Source of the DNA: Streptomyces sp. B1I3
Lineage (GTDB): Bacteria; Actinomycetota; Actinomycetes; Streptomycetales; Streptomycetaceae
Reading direction: 5' to 3'
NCBI RefSeq assembly: GCF_030816615.1
Contig: NZ_JAUSYD010000001.1
Location: 7,152,501 to 7,216,500 of the forward strand
DNA: 64,000 bases
Below, in pieces: positions 8,762 to 16,902 of the stretch. The translations under genes and the position numbers were made by a program. Below the pieces are notes generated by a model. It saw nothing but the letters and a program-made list of their open reading frames with translations, did not search any database and was not told where the DNA came from. Each line of letters starts with the position of its first letter. Position 1 is the stretch's first letter.

Positions 8762-9550
8762 ATGGATCTGGGCCTCGCCGACCGCACCATCGTGGTCACC
8801 GGCGGCAGCTCGGGCGTCGGCCTGGCCACGGTCCGCGCCCTGCTCGACGAAGGCGCCCGCGTCGCCACCTGCGGCCGCGACGCGGACCGGCTGGCCAGGG
8901 CGGCAGCCCGGCTCGGCACCGGACACGACCGCCTGCTCACGGGAGTCTGCGACGTACGGGACGCCGACGCGGTACGCGACTTCGTGCGGCGCACCGCCGA
9001 GGAGTTCGGCTCCGTCGACGGACTCGTCAACAACGCCGGCCAGTCCCGGATGAAAGGGCTCGACGACTCCACCGCCGAGGACTGGCGCGACGAGCTGGAG
9101 CTCAAGTTCGCCGGGGTGCTGAACCCCGTGCACGCCGCCCGCCCCTATCTCGCCGCCTCCGACGCGGCGAGTGTCGTCAACATCAACGCGGTGCTCGCCA
9201 AGCAGCCCGAACCCCGGCTGATCACCACGAGCGCCGCGCGCGCCGGCATCCTCAACCTCTCCAAATCCCTGTCGGCCGCACTGGCCGGCGACGGCATCAG
9301 GGTCAACTCCGTCTGCCTCGGACTCATCGACACCGGCCAGTGGACCCGGCGTCACGCCGCCGCCGGCTCCGGCACGACCTACGAAGCCTGGCAGGCGGAA
9401 CTGGCCGCCGACCGGGGTATCGCACTCGGCCGGCTCGGCCGGGCCGAGGAGGTCGCCTACGCGGTCCTCACCCTGCTCTCACCCCGGGCCTCCTACATCA
9501 CCGGCACCGGCATCGACGTCTGCGGCGGCGTCGGCCGCTCCATCCTCTGA
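8762..9550 (+). CDS. non-canonical SDR-family protein lacking YxxxK
   Basis: A 262-residue SDR with a normal cofactor motif (TGGSSGVG) and a good NNAG (GLVNNAGQ). The active site is altered: where classical enzymes have Ser there is NINAVLA, and where YxxxK belongs the sequence is TTSAARAGILN. A subgroup of SDRs shares this TSAARAG signature. It follows the canonical SDR by 19 bases with AGGAGA upstream of the ATG. It may be a dehydrogenase with different chemistry or a non-catalytic partner of the preceding SDR. Its retention beside an intact SDR suggests the two are not redundant. Confidence 0.8.
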   Translation: MDLGLADRTIVVTGGSSGVGLATVRALLDEGARVATCGRDADRLARAAARLGTGHDRLLTGVCDVRDADAVRDFVRRTAEEFGSVDGLVNNAGQSRMKGLDDSTAEDWRDELELKFAGVLNPVHAARPYLAASDAASVVNINAVLAKQPEPRLITTSAARAGILNLSKSLSAALAGDGIRVNSVCLGLIDTGQWTRRHAAAGSGTTYEAWQAELAADRGIALGRLGRAEEVAYAVLTLLSPRASYITGTGIDVCGGVGRSIL

Positions 9551-9560
9551 GGAGACACCC

Positions 9561-11189
9561 ATGCGTCACGACAACGGAGGCGATCTCCTCGTCACCGTCC
9601 TGCGCGAACTCGGCGTGGACACCGTCTTCGGCATCGTCAGCGTGCACAACCTGCCGCTCGTCGAGGCCGTCGACCGCGAACTGCGGTTCGTACCCGTCCG
9701 GCACGAGGCATCCGCGGTGAACGCCGCCGACGCCTACGGGCGGGCCCGCTCCGGCCTGGGCTGCGCACTGACCTCCACCGGCACCGGCGCGGGCAACGCC
9801 GCCGGGTCGCTGATCGAATCGCTCAGCGCCGGCAGCTCCGTGCTGCACATCACCGGCCAGGTGGAGAGCCAGTTCCTCGGCAGCGGAAGGGGCTTCATCC
9901 ACGAGACCAAGGACCAGCTCGGCATGCTGACCGCCGTCTCCTCCTACGCGGCGAGCGTGCCGGACACGGAGCAGGCGGGCCGCATCCTGCGCGAGGCGGC
10001 CCGTTCGGCGCTCACCGCGCCCGGTGGTCCGGCCAGCGTCGAATGGCCCATCGACCTGCAGTACGCGGCACAGACCGACGAGCCCGCCCGGACCTCGGCC
10101 ACCGGTACGGCCCCCGGCCCCGAAGCCGGTGACCTCTCCGCCGCCGGAGCCCTTCTCGCCTCGGCCCGCCGCCCGCTGGTCTGGGCCGGAGGCGGCGCGA
10201 CGGCCGCCCGCGACGAGCTGGCCCTGCTCCTGGAGGCGACCGGCGCCGGGCTGCTCACCTCCAACTCCGGGCGCGGCACCGTCCCCGAGGACCACCCGCA
10301 GGTCATCGGCAACTTCGCCACCACCCCGGCGGTGCGCGCGCTGCTCGCCGACGCGGACGTCCTGCTCACCGTCGGGACACACTTCCGCTCCAACGAGACG
10401 GCCGACTACACCCTGGAACTCCCCGGGGCGCACATCCAGATCGACATCGACGCCGCCGCGCTCAGCCGTGTCTACCCGGCAGCCCACGCACTGCACGGCG
10501 AGGCGGCGGGCGTCCTGACCGGTCTGTTGCCGCACGCCGGGACGGCGGAGCCCGGCTGGGCGGGCCGGGTCGCCGCCGTACGGGCCGAGGTGCGGGAAGC
10601 ACTGCACACCGGCATCGGGCCGCAGGCCGCGATCTGCGACGCGATCCGGGCCGCACTGCCCCGCGAAGCCGTCGTCGCCCGCGATGTCACCATCCCCTCC
10701 AGCAGCTGGGGCAACCGGCTTCTGGAGATGTACGACCCCCGGGACAACATCTTCCCCCGGGGCGGGGGCATCGGGCAGGGACTCGGCATGGGTATCGGTG
10801 CGGCACTCGCCCGGCCCGGCGCCCCCACCGTCGTGATCGCCGGGGACGGCGGGCTCGCCGTCCACCTCGGCGAGCTCCTCACCCTGGCCCAGGAGCGGCC
10901 CCGCCTGACTCTGATCGTCTTCAACGACGGCGGCTACGGCGTCCTGCGCAACATGCAGGACCGCTACAGCGAACGACGCTCGGGGGTCGACCTCGTCACT
11001 CCCGACTTCGAGCTCCTCGCCCGCGCCTGCGGCCTGCCCTACGCCCGCATCGCCGCCGAGGAGCACGCCGGCCCGGTGCTCGCACACGCCGTCGCCTCGG
11101 ACGGGCCGACGCTCGTCGAGGTCGACCTGTCGGCGCTCGGCCCGATGAAGAACCCGTTCACCCCGCCCGTGAGGATCCCGGGCCGGTGA
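9561..11189 (+). CDS. thiamine-diphosphate-dependent enzyme (acetolactate synthase / benzoylformate decarboxylase type)
   Basis: A 542-residue three-domain ThDP enzyme. The N-terminal domain holds the conserved cofactor-activating Glu in RHEASAVNAADAYGR; the central domain covers about residues 190-320; the C-terminal domain has GDGGLAVHL followed by FNDGGYGVL, the metal/diphosphate motif. The family decarboxylates 2-oxo acids or carboligates aldehydes. Acetolactate synthase proper is unlikely because there is no small subunit and the gene is in a catabolic operon. ATG 9561 follows GAGGAGA. A 2-oxo acid decarboxylase making the aldehyde for the first-gene dehydrogenase would be consistent, but this is inference. 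Confidence 0.82.
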   Translation: MRHDNGGDLLVTVLRELGVDTVFGIVSVHNLPLVEAVDRELRFVPVRHEASAVNAADAYGRARSGLGCALTSTGTGAGNAAGSLIESLSAGSSVLHITGQVESQFLGSGRGFIHETKDQLGMLTAVSSYAASVPDTEQAGRILREAARSALTAPGGPASVEWPIDLQYAAQTDEPARTSATGTAPGPEAGDLSAAGALLASARRPLVWAGGGATAARDELALLLEATGAGLLTSNSGRGTVPEDHPQVIGNFATTPAVRALLADADVLLTVGTHFRSNETADYTLELPGAHIQIDIDAAALSRVYPAAHALHGEAAGVLTGLLPHAGTAEPGWAGRVAAVRAEVREALHTGIGPQAAICDAIRAALPREAVVARDVTIPSSSWGNRLLEMYDPRDNIFPRGGGIGQGLGMGIGAALARPGAPTVVIAGDGGLAVHLGELLTLAQERPRLTLIVFNDGGYGVLRNMQDRYSERRSGVDLVTPDFELLARACGLPYARIAAEEHAGPVLAHAVASDGPTLVEVDLSALGPMKNPFTPPVRIPGR

Positions 11190-11227
11190 CCAGGCCACCC
11201 GGACTGCCGGTAAGGAGGCACCAGGCC

Positions 11228-12163
11228 ATGAGTGACCCCACGCTGCACCTGATCGTCCGCCGCATGACATGGGAGGCCGAGGGCGTCCTGTCCGTCGAGC
11301 TGGCCCGTCCCGACGGCAAACCGCTCCCCGCGTGGACGCCCGGCGCCCACATCGACGTCCACGTCGGCGGCCAGGTCCGCCAGTACAGCCTGTGCGGCGA
11401 CCCGCACGACGCGGACGTCTACCGCATAGGCGTGCTCAACGAGCCCGCGTCACGCGGCGGTTCGCGCCACGTCCACACCCGGCTGCGCCCCGGGCAGCCG
11501 GTCACGGTCTCCGAGCCGCGCAACCACTTCGCCCTGGAGGACGCCGCCGGCTACGTGTTCGTCGCCGGCGGCATCGGGATCACCCCGCTGCTGGCCATGG
11601 CCAGGGAGGCCGCCCGGCGGGGAGCCGCCTGGCGGATGGTGTACGGCGGCCGGAGCCGCGCCTCCATGGCGTTCACCCCGGAACTGGCGGCGCTCGGCGG
11701 TGACGTCACCCTCGTCCCCCAGGACGAACGCGGCCACATCGACCTGGACACCGCCCTCGCCGACCTGCCCACCGGCACGCTGGTGTACTCCTGCGGCCCC
11801 GAGCCCCTGCTCGCCGCCGTGGAGGAGCGCTGCCCCCAGGACCGGCTGCGCCTCGAACGCTTCAGCGCACCGGCCGTGGAACGCACCGGCGACGACGAGG
11901 CGTTCGAGGTCGAGTTCCGTACGTCCGGTGTGACGCTGACCGTCGGCGCCGGCACGTCCGTCATCGACGCGGCGGAGAGCGCCGGACTCACCGTGGAGAG
12001 CTCCTGCCGCGAAGGCATCTGCGGCTCCTGCGAGACCAGGGTGCTCGACGGCACCCCCGACCACCGCGACTTCCTGCTCAGCGAGGCCGAGCGCGCGGCC
12101 GGCACCACGATGATGATCTGCGTCTCGCGGTGCGCCTCCGGCCGACTCGTCCTCGACCTGTGA
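11228..12163 (+). CDS. VanB-like Rieske oxygenase reductase
   Basis: A 311-residue flavin/iron-sulfur reductase of the phthalate dioxygenase reductase family. An N-terminal flavin domain (RQYSLCGDP) is followed by an NAD-binding domain (GGIGITPLLAM, CGPEPLL) and a C-terminal plant-type [2Fe-2S] ferredoxin with Cys260, Cys265, Cys268 and Cys298. It carries electrons from NADH to the oxygenase encoded two genes downstream. The ATG at 11228 was preferred to an upstream GTG at 11186 because AAGGAGG lies nine bases before it. Together with the 338-residue oxygenase it forms a VanAB-type two-component system. Confidence 0.9.
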   Translation: MSDPTLHLIVRRMTWEAEGVLSVELARPDGKPLPAWTPGAHIDVHVGGQVRQYSLCGDPHDADVYRIGVLNEPASRGGSRHVHTRLRPGQPVTVSEPRNHFALEDAAGYVFVAGGIGITPLLAMAREAARRGAAWRMVYGGRSRASMAFTPELAALGGDVTLVPQDERGHIDLDTALADLPTGTLVYSCGPEPLLAAVEERCPQDRLRLERFSAPAVERTGDDEAFEVEFRTSGVTLTVGAGTSVIDAAESAGLTVESSCREGICGSCETRVLDGTPDHRDFLLSEAERAAGTTMMICVSRCASGRLVLDL

Positions 12164-12194
12164 CACCTTCCTCCGCACCCTCAGGAGACACACC

Positions 12195-12419
12195 GTGACC
12201 GACACCTGGCCCCGCCTGGACGTCCACCAGTCCCGTACGCACGAGCCGACCCCGTACGAGTACAAGCTCGCCGCGACGCTGGAGGAGGTCTTCACGCGCG
12301 AGGGACACGAACTGGCCGACGTCGTGCGCGGCCTCAACACCCGCCAGGTCCACGCCGCCGACGGCGCACCGTGGACCGAGGAGTCCTTCCGCGCCGAGAT
12401 GAACCGACTGGGAGCCTGA
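12195..12419 (+). CDS. small recombinase-like-helix-domain protein
   Basis: A 74-residue, charged, apparently soluble protein with no signal or membrane segment. Its C-terminal half (VRGLNTRQVHAADGAPWTEE) resembles the small helical domain of large serine recombinases, which ends in a similar Gly-Trp-Thr segment, but there is no catalytic domain. It starts at GTG 12195 after CAGGAGA and ends two bases before the Rieske gene start, so it is made together with that enzyme. No function is known to me. Its fixed position between reductase and oxygenase suggests an accessory or regulatory subunit of the Rieske system. Confidence 0.7.
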   Translation: MTDTWPRLDVHQSRTHEPTPYEYKLAATLEEVFTREGHELADVVRGLNTRQVHAADGAPWTEESFRAEMNRLGA

Positions 12420-12421
12420 CC

Positions 12422-13438
12422 ATGACGCTGTCGTCCTCCGCCACCGCGGACCACATCTACGCCACCGGACTGCGCAACCAGTGGCACGCCGTCGTCCCCT
12501 CGCACCACGTCGCCCCCGGCGCGATGCGCAAGGTGACGGCACTCGGCGAGCAGTGGCTGCTCTTCCGCCGCTCCGACGGCGTCCTGTCCATGCTCGCCGA
12601 CCGCTGCCCGCACCGCGGTGCCCCGCTGTCGCTCGGCAAACACCTCGGTGACCGGGTGGCCTGCTGGTACCACGGCGTCGAGGTCGAGCCCGACGGCACG
12701 GTCTCCTCGGTCCCCGGGCTGCCAGGCTGCGGCCTGGAGGGCAAGAAGCTGGTGACCTCGCTGCCCGTGCGGGAGGTCGCGGGCGCGATCCTCGCCTACT
12801 TCGGAGACGAGGAACACCCGGAGCCCGTCGAGCTCACCCTGCCGGAGCCGCTCACCGACCCCGAGGTGGACGCGTTCCTGTGCTACGCGGAGTGGAACGC
12901 CCCCTGGCGCTACGCCGTGGAGAACCTCCTCGACCCGATGCACGGCGCCTTCCTCCACCACGAGTCGCACACGATGTCCGACGGGGACACGACGGCCAAG
13001 TTCCGCATCCGCGAGACGGCGCGCGGGTACTTCTTCGAGAAGACCGACCAGCGCGGCGTCAACTTCGACTGGGTGGAGCTCTGCCGCACCGGCGTCGACT
13101 GGGTCGACCTCTCCATCCCGTACCCGCCGTCGGCCGGCCCCGGCGGGCCGTTCGGCATCGTCGGCATGGTCTGCCCGGTGGACGAGCGGCGCAGCGGTGT
13201 CTTCTTCTGGCGCTACCGCCGGGTCGCGGACTGGCAGCGCGCGTCGTGGCGTTTCCTGTACCGGACGGTGATCGAGCAGCGTCACTGGGACGTCCTGGAG
13301 CAGGACCGCGTGATGCTGGAGGCCATGCCGGCCGACGCCGACCAGCGCGAGAACCTCTACCAGCACGACCTCGGGGTGGTACGGCTGCGGAGGCTGTACC
13401 GGGCGGCGGCAGAGGCCCAGTCGGCGGCCGGCGCCTGA
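12422..13438 (+). CDS. Rieske non-heme iron oxygenase, VanA type
   Basis: A 338-residue oxygenase. The Rieske [2Fe-2S] site is Cys62-x-His64 (CPHRG) and Cys81-x2-His84 (CWYHG). The mononuclear iron site follows the pattern Asn168-x2-Asp171-x2-His174-x4-His179 in ENLLDPMHGAFLHH. Length and single-subunit form match VanA-like O-demethylases and monooxygenases more than alpha/beta ring dioxygenases. Electrons come from the reductase two genes upstream. It ends the operon and a strong hairpin follows. The likely first reaction of the pathway is demethylation or hydroxylation of an aromatic or N-heterocyclic acid; the substrate is not deducible. Confidence 0.9.
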   Translation: MTLSSSATADHIYATGLRNQWHAVVPSHHVAPGAMRKVTALGEQWLLFRRSDGVLSMLADRCPHRGAPLSLGKHLGDRVACWYHGVEVEPDGTVSSVPGLPGCGLEGKKLVTSLPVREVAGAILAYFGDEEHPEPVELTLPEPLTDPEVDAFLCYAEWNAPWRYAVENLLDPMHGAFLHHESHTMSDGDTTAKFRIRETARGYFFEKTDQRGVNFDWVELCRTGVDWVDLSIPYPPSAGPGGPFGIVGMVCPVDERRSGVFFWRYRRVADWQRASWRFLYRTVIEQRHWDVLEQDRVMLEAMPADADQRENLYQHDLGVVRLRRLYRAAAEAQSAAGA

Positions 13439-13538
13439 GCCAGGGGCCCGGCCGCGCCGGGCGGGCCGCGCACGACGGGCCGCGCCGGACGAGCGGGCAG
13501 GCGCGGGCGGTTCGGGCGGCCCACCCGTGGGCGGGGCC

Positions 13539-13576
13539 GTGCCGCACCGGAGCCGTCCCGGCGTCCGGTGCGGCAC
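13539..13576. terminator. bidirectional hairpin terminator
   Basis: A perfect 13-bp inverted repeat (GTGCCGCACCGGA and its complement) with a 12-nt loop lies between the convergent Rieske and FAD-reductase genes. It suits a Streptomyces-type terminator acting in both directions; there is no T tract. Confidence 0.75.
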
Positions 13577-13591
13577 CGGAACGTGGGCGCC

Positions 13592-15241
13592 TCAGGGAGT
13601 GAGTCTCCAGCGGCTGCCCTTCGACGCCGCCACCAGCTCCGCCACCGTCGCGAACTTGACCCGGGGCCGGCCGTCCTGGCGTCCACGGGCCAGCTCGGCC
13701 CGGTCGATCGCCGCCAGGCCACGGGCGTCGACGACCGCGCGGTTACGCCGTCTCACCAGCCGCCGGAAGGCCTTCGCTTCGTACCGCGGCGTGGGCAGCG
13801 CGCCCTGGACGGCGTCGGCCAGAAGGGAGCCCACGGTCTCGGCGGCGCAGGTGCGGTTGGCGCCGATGCCACCCGAAGGGCCGCGCTTGATCCATCCCAC
13901 GACGTACGTCCCCGGCCGCCCCGTCACGCGACCGCTCTCGTGCGGGACGGTTCCCGTGGACTCGTCGAACGGCAGTCCGGCGACCGGTGTCCCGCGGTAG
14001 CCGACGGCCCGCAGCAGCATGCCGGCCGGGATCTCCGGCCGGTCCGGGCCGCCCGTGACCCGTACGGCACGGACGCCGGGTCCGCCCAGCGCCTCCACGG
14101 CTTCGGAGTGGAAGCGGAAGACGATCCGCCGGCCCGGCGCGGGTGCGAGCGACCAGTCGACCGACTCGCGGGTGACCCCCTGCAGGACCGCGGCCTTGTC
14201 ACCCTCGCCCGCCGCGTCGATCGACATGCCGACCCTCGGGTCGTGGTCGTCCACGACCAACTCCACGCCCGGCAGGTGCTTGAGCGCCAGCAGTTCCGAC
14301 CGCGTGTACGCCGCCTCCTGAGGCCCACGCCGGCCCAGCAGCACCACCTCGCGCACGCCGCCGGAGCGCAGGGCGTCGAGTGCGTGAGCGGCGATGTCGC
14401 TGCCTGCCAGGGTCTCCGGGTCCGAGACCAGGATGCGGGCCGCGTCGAGTGCGACGTTGCCGTTGCCGACCACGACCACCCGGTCCGTGGACGGATCGAC
14501 GGTGCCGGGCGGGGTCTCGGGGTGGGCGTTGTACCAGGAGACGAACGTCGTGGCGGTGAGGCTGCCGGTCAGGTCCTCGCCCGGGATGCCGAGACGGCGG
14601 CCGGTGGACGCGCCGACGGCGTAGACGACCGCGTCGTGGTGCTCGGCGAGTTCCTCCGGCGTGATGTCCACGCCGACGTCGAGTCCGAGGTGCATACGCA
14701 CGCGCGGATGCGTGTGGAACCTCGCGAAGGTGTCGCCGGCCTTCTTGGTGGACAGGTGGTCGGGCGCGACGCCGTAGCGTATGAGCCCGCCCGCGACGGG
14801 CAGCCGGTCGATCAGCGTCACCTCCGCGTCGGTGTGCAGCAGAAGGTCCTCGGCCGCGTACATGCCGGCCGGGCCCGTACCCACCACCGCCACCCGGATC
14901 CGCGCGAAGTCGGAGGGAAGACTGCGTGCGAAGGCCGGTTCGCCCCACACGTGGAAGTTCGGGCCGGGGTCGACGGATTCGGGCTCCCGGTCCGCGAAGT
15001 AGGCCGCGTTGATCGGTCCGTACTCCTGCTGCGCCCCGGTCAGGCTATCCACCGGGAAGACCGCGTCCACCGGGCAGGCGTCGGCGCAGGCGCCGCAGTC
15101 GATGCAGGATTTCGGGTCGATGTACAGCATCTCCGTCCTCCCGAAGTCCTCCTCCTCCGGCGTCGGATGGATGCAGTTGACGGGGCACACCGCGATGCAG
15201 GTGGCGTCGCTGCAGCACGTCTGGGTGATGGCGTAGGTCAT
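13592..15241 (-). CDS. ferredoxin-fused FAD-dependent reductase (FprB/adrenodoxin-reductase type)
   Basis: A 549-residue fusion. Residues 1-80 form a seven/eight-iron ferredoxin with CPVNC and CIDCGACADACP clusters. The rest is an adrenodoxin-reductase-like flavoprotein with FAD motif VAVVGTGPAGMYAAE and NADPH motif VVVVGNGNVALDAARIL. The family moves electrons between NADPH and ferredoxins. The downstream gene, nine bases after its stop on the same strand, is reached from the AurF-like gene transcribed just before it, so the two form an operon. It is probably the electron supply for that diiron oxygenase; it could also serve other ferredoxin-dependent enzymes. Confidence 0.87.
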   Translation of the reverse strand: MTYAITQTCCSDATCIAVCPVNCIHPTPEEEDFGRTEMLYIDPKSCIDCGACADACPVDAVFPVDSLTGAQQEYGPINAAYFADREPESVDPGPNFHVWGEPAFARSLPSDFARIRVAVVGTGPAGMYAAEDLLLHTDAEVTLIDRLPVAGGLIRYGVAPDHLSTKKAGDTFARFHTHPRVRMHLGLDVGVDITPEELAEHHDAVVYAVGASTGRRLGIPGEDLTGSLTATTFVSWYNAHPETPPGTVDPSTDRVVVVGNGNVALDAARILVSDPETLAGSDIAAHALDALRSGGVREVVLLGRRGPQEAAYTRSELLALKHLPGVELVVDDHDPRVGMSIDAAGEGDKAAVLQGVTRESVDWSLAPAPGRRIVFRFHSEAVEALGGPGVRAVRVTGGPDRPEIPAGMLLRAVGYRGTPVAGLPFDESTGTVPHESGRVTGRPGTYVVGWIKRGPSGGIGANRTCAAETVGSLLADAVQGALPTPRYEAKAFRRLVRRRNRAVVDARGLAAIDRAELARGRQDGRPRVKFATVAELVAASKGSRWRLTP

Positions 15242-15250
15242 GTCGTCCGC

Positions 15251-16165
15251 TCAGATCAGGTGGGCACGCTTGTAGAAGATCAGCGCCGGCTTGGTGAGCA
15301 GGCGGGCCGAGGCCAGGAAGTCCATGAGCCCCGAACAGCTCGAGCGCATCATCGCCTTGTGGTGCTCGTTGGCCTTCGCCTCACCGATGGCACGCTTCCC
15401 GTCGAGGCCGGCGTCGGCGTAGACGGCCTTGTTGACCATGCTGGTGACGATGACGTACGAGGCGATCGCGATGACGAAGGCGTGGATGTGACGTCGCACC
15501 CGGCCGGCCTTGGCGAGGTGCCGGCGCGTCTCGGCGCGGGCGAACTTCATGTGCCGTGATTCCTCCACGACATGGATGTTGTTGATGGTGCGCACGAACG
15601 GCACCACCCGCTCGTCGCGCATCCAGTCGCGCTGCATGACGTCGAGAACCTCTTCGGCCACGAGGATGGCCGCGTACGCCGCCTCCCCGAAGGCGACCGT
15701 CTTGAAGGCCCGCCCCAGCTCGACCGCGAGCCGGTGCGGCCGGTAGGCGGGCGCTCCCAGCTTCTGCGCCCCGCGGGCGAACATGATCGAGTGCCGGCAC
15801 TCCTCGGCTATCTCGGTCAGCGCCCACTGGACATCGGCGCCCGTCGGATCCTTGGCGTAGACGTCACGGAGCACCATCTGCTGGAGGATCATCTCGAACC
15901 AGATGCCCGTGCTGGCCACCGACGCGGCTTCGTGGCGGGTCAGTTCCCTGCGCTGGGCCTCGCTCATCTCCTCCCAGTACGCCGTGCCGTACAGCGTGCT
16001 CCACTCGGGGCTGGCGCCGTGGAAGTCCTTGTCCAGCGGGGTCTCCCAGTCGACCTCCGTGGCGGGGTCGTACGCCAGCGTCGCCGCCGAGTCGAGCAGA
16101 CGGCGGGCCACTTCGTGCTCGTCGGGCCGGTCCTGGGCATCCGGTCGAACGGTGCTGCTTGCCAT
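15251..16165 (-). CDS. AurF-like diiron oxygenase
   Basis: A 304-residue all-helical protein with two iron-ligand motifs, EIAEECRHSIMFARG and NIHVVEESRHMKFARAE, plus upstream Glu residues around ATGIWFEMI, as in the AurF/CmlI family. Members oxidise aryl amines to nitro groups or carry out related hydroxylations. The ATG at 16165 follows GAGGAG and removes upstream low-complexity sequence. It is the first gene of an operon with the ferredoxin-fused reductase. Its presence opposite a Rieske oxygenase operon suggests a nitrogen-containing or hydroxylated substrate, but no reaction is established here. Confidence 0.82.
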   Translation of the reverse strand: MASSTVRPDAQDRPDEHEVARRLLDSAATLAYDPATEVDWETPLDKDFHGASPEWSTLYGTAYWEEMSEAQRRELTRHEAASVASTGIWFEMILQQMVLRDVYAKDPTGADVQWALTEIAEECRHSIMFARGAQKLGAPAYRPHRLAVELGRAFKTVAFGEAAYAAILVAEEVLDVMQRDWMRDERVVPFVRTINNIHVVEESRHMKFARAETRRHLAKAGRVRRHIHAFVIAIASYVIVTSMVNKAVYADAGLDGKRAIGEAKANEHHKAMMRSSCSGLMDFLASARLLTKPALIFYKRAHLI

Positions 16166-16648
16166 GGTGCGGCTCCTCGGTTCGCGTGGGGTTCCTTCGT
16201 CGGGGCGGGCACGTGGGCCGGTGAGGGCGCCGGGGCCCGTGGCGCCTGACACGGGCGTACGGGACGCGAGGCACCCGGGGCGGGTTCGCCGCCCCTGGGC
16301 GCCGTGCGCGTGTGTGGCCCGGGGGAGTGGGTGTTCGTGCCTACGCTGTCGGCGGGGCGGAGCAACTCCGTTCGCACACAGCGCTGCTGACACAACGTGC
16401 TGCTCGTGTTCGCCTCGCCGCCATGACCGACACCTCCGGTGGATCACTGCGGGGCAGCGCCCCGCCCCGGCTTGTTAGACGCAAGGTATAGCAAGGATGC
16501 CGGACGGGCCTACCCCCCGGTAGGGAAGAGGTGCGCTCCTCCGCATTTTCTTTGCTTCTCCGGCCCGTTGACGACTTCGCGGGGGGTCGGGCCGGGCGGC
16601 GGGGAGGGGTCCGGAGGCCCGGTGTGGATGCGCCCGGAGGGTGCCCGT

Positions 16649-16664
16649 GTTCGTGATATCGAAC
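16649..16664. promoter_or_regulatory. IclR-like operator, distal
   Basis: GTTCGTGATATCGAAC has 5-bp arms GTTCG/CGAAC around a TGATAT centre, and T/A extends each arm by one base. The layout matches operators of IclR-family regulators in actinobacteria. It is 238 bp upstream of the solute-binding protein start. No IclR gene is present in the window, so the regulator would be encoded elsewhere. Confidence 0.45.
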
Positions 16665-16742
16665 ATTGTTCGCAATTTCAGCGCGAGTCATTGACGCCCG
16701 GTTGTGCCCCGCCTACGGTCCCGTCCGAAGTGACGAGCGGGC

Positions 16743-16756
16743 TTCGATATACCGAA
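16743..16756. promoter_or_regulatory. IclR-like operator, proximal
   Basis: TTCGATATACCGAA is a second inverted repeat of the same type, 79 bp after the end of the distal copy and 146 bp before the solute-binding protein gene. Two spaced copies before a sugar operon make a regulatory role more likely. Confidence 0.45.
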
Positions 16757-16814
16757 CACGCGCGTCCGGTCGTGCGCTGCCCACCCTCCCCCTGTCCGCG
16801 CGTAGGAGCCCTCC

Positions 16815-16853
16815 ATGAGCCCCCACACCTCCCGGTCCGCGCTCGCGCGCTGA
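16815..16853 (+). CDS. possible 12-residue leader peptide
   Basis: An ATG with a good ribosome site (TAGGAG, six-base spacing) opens a frame of twelve codons, MSPHTSRSALAR, then TGA. It ends 49 bases before the ABC solute-binding protein start. The ribosome site is better than that of the following gene. It could be a regulatory upstream reading frame or a relic of a lost start; coding cannot be proved at this length. Confidence 0.35.
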   Translation: MSPHTSRSALAR

Positions 16854-16902
16854 CCCCGGCCCAGGGTCGCGAAGACCGTCCCCTCCTCAGAGACGAGCCG
16901 CC

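Larger units (their letters stand above)
16166..16902. other. long divergent intergenic region
   Basis: This 737-bp stretch has no supported full-length gene. It must hold the promoter of the AurF-like operon (left) and of the sugar ABC operon (right). The right half contains two inverted repeats of GTTCG...CGAAC type and a short leader reading frame, both listed separately. The left half, 16166-16440, is GC-rich without recognisable sites. Confidence 0.5.

Noticed and set aside
9561..11189. Acetolactate synthase (IlvB)
   Set aside because: No regulatory subunit or ilvC/leu genes are adjacent and the operon is catabolic; only the general ThDP-enzyme family is supported.
12195..12419. Phage or transposon recombinase fragment
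   Set aside because: The frame is intact, has a ribosome site and is tightly coupled to the Rieske gene; no catalytic domain or attachment sites are near.
1728..16165. Natural-product biosynthetic cluster
   Set aside because: Despite an AurF-like enzyme there are no PKS, NRPS, terpene, RiPP or carrier-protein genes. The gene set is catabolic.
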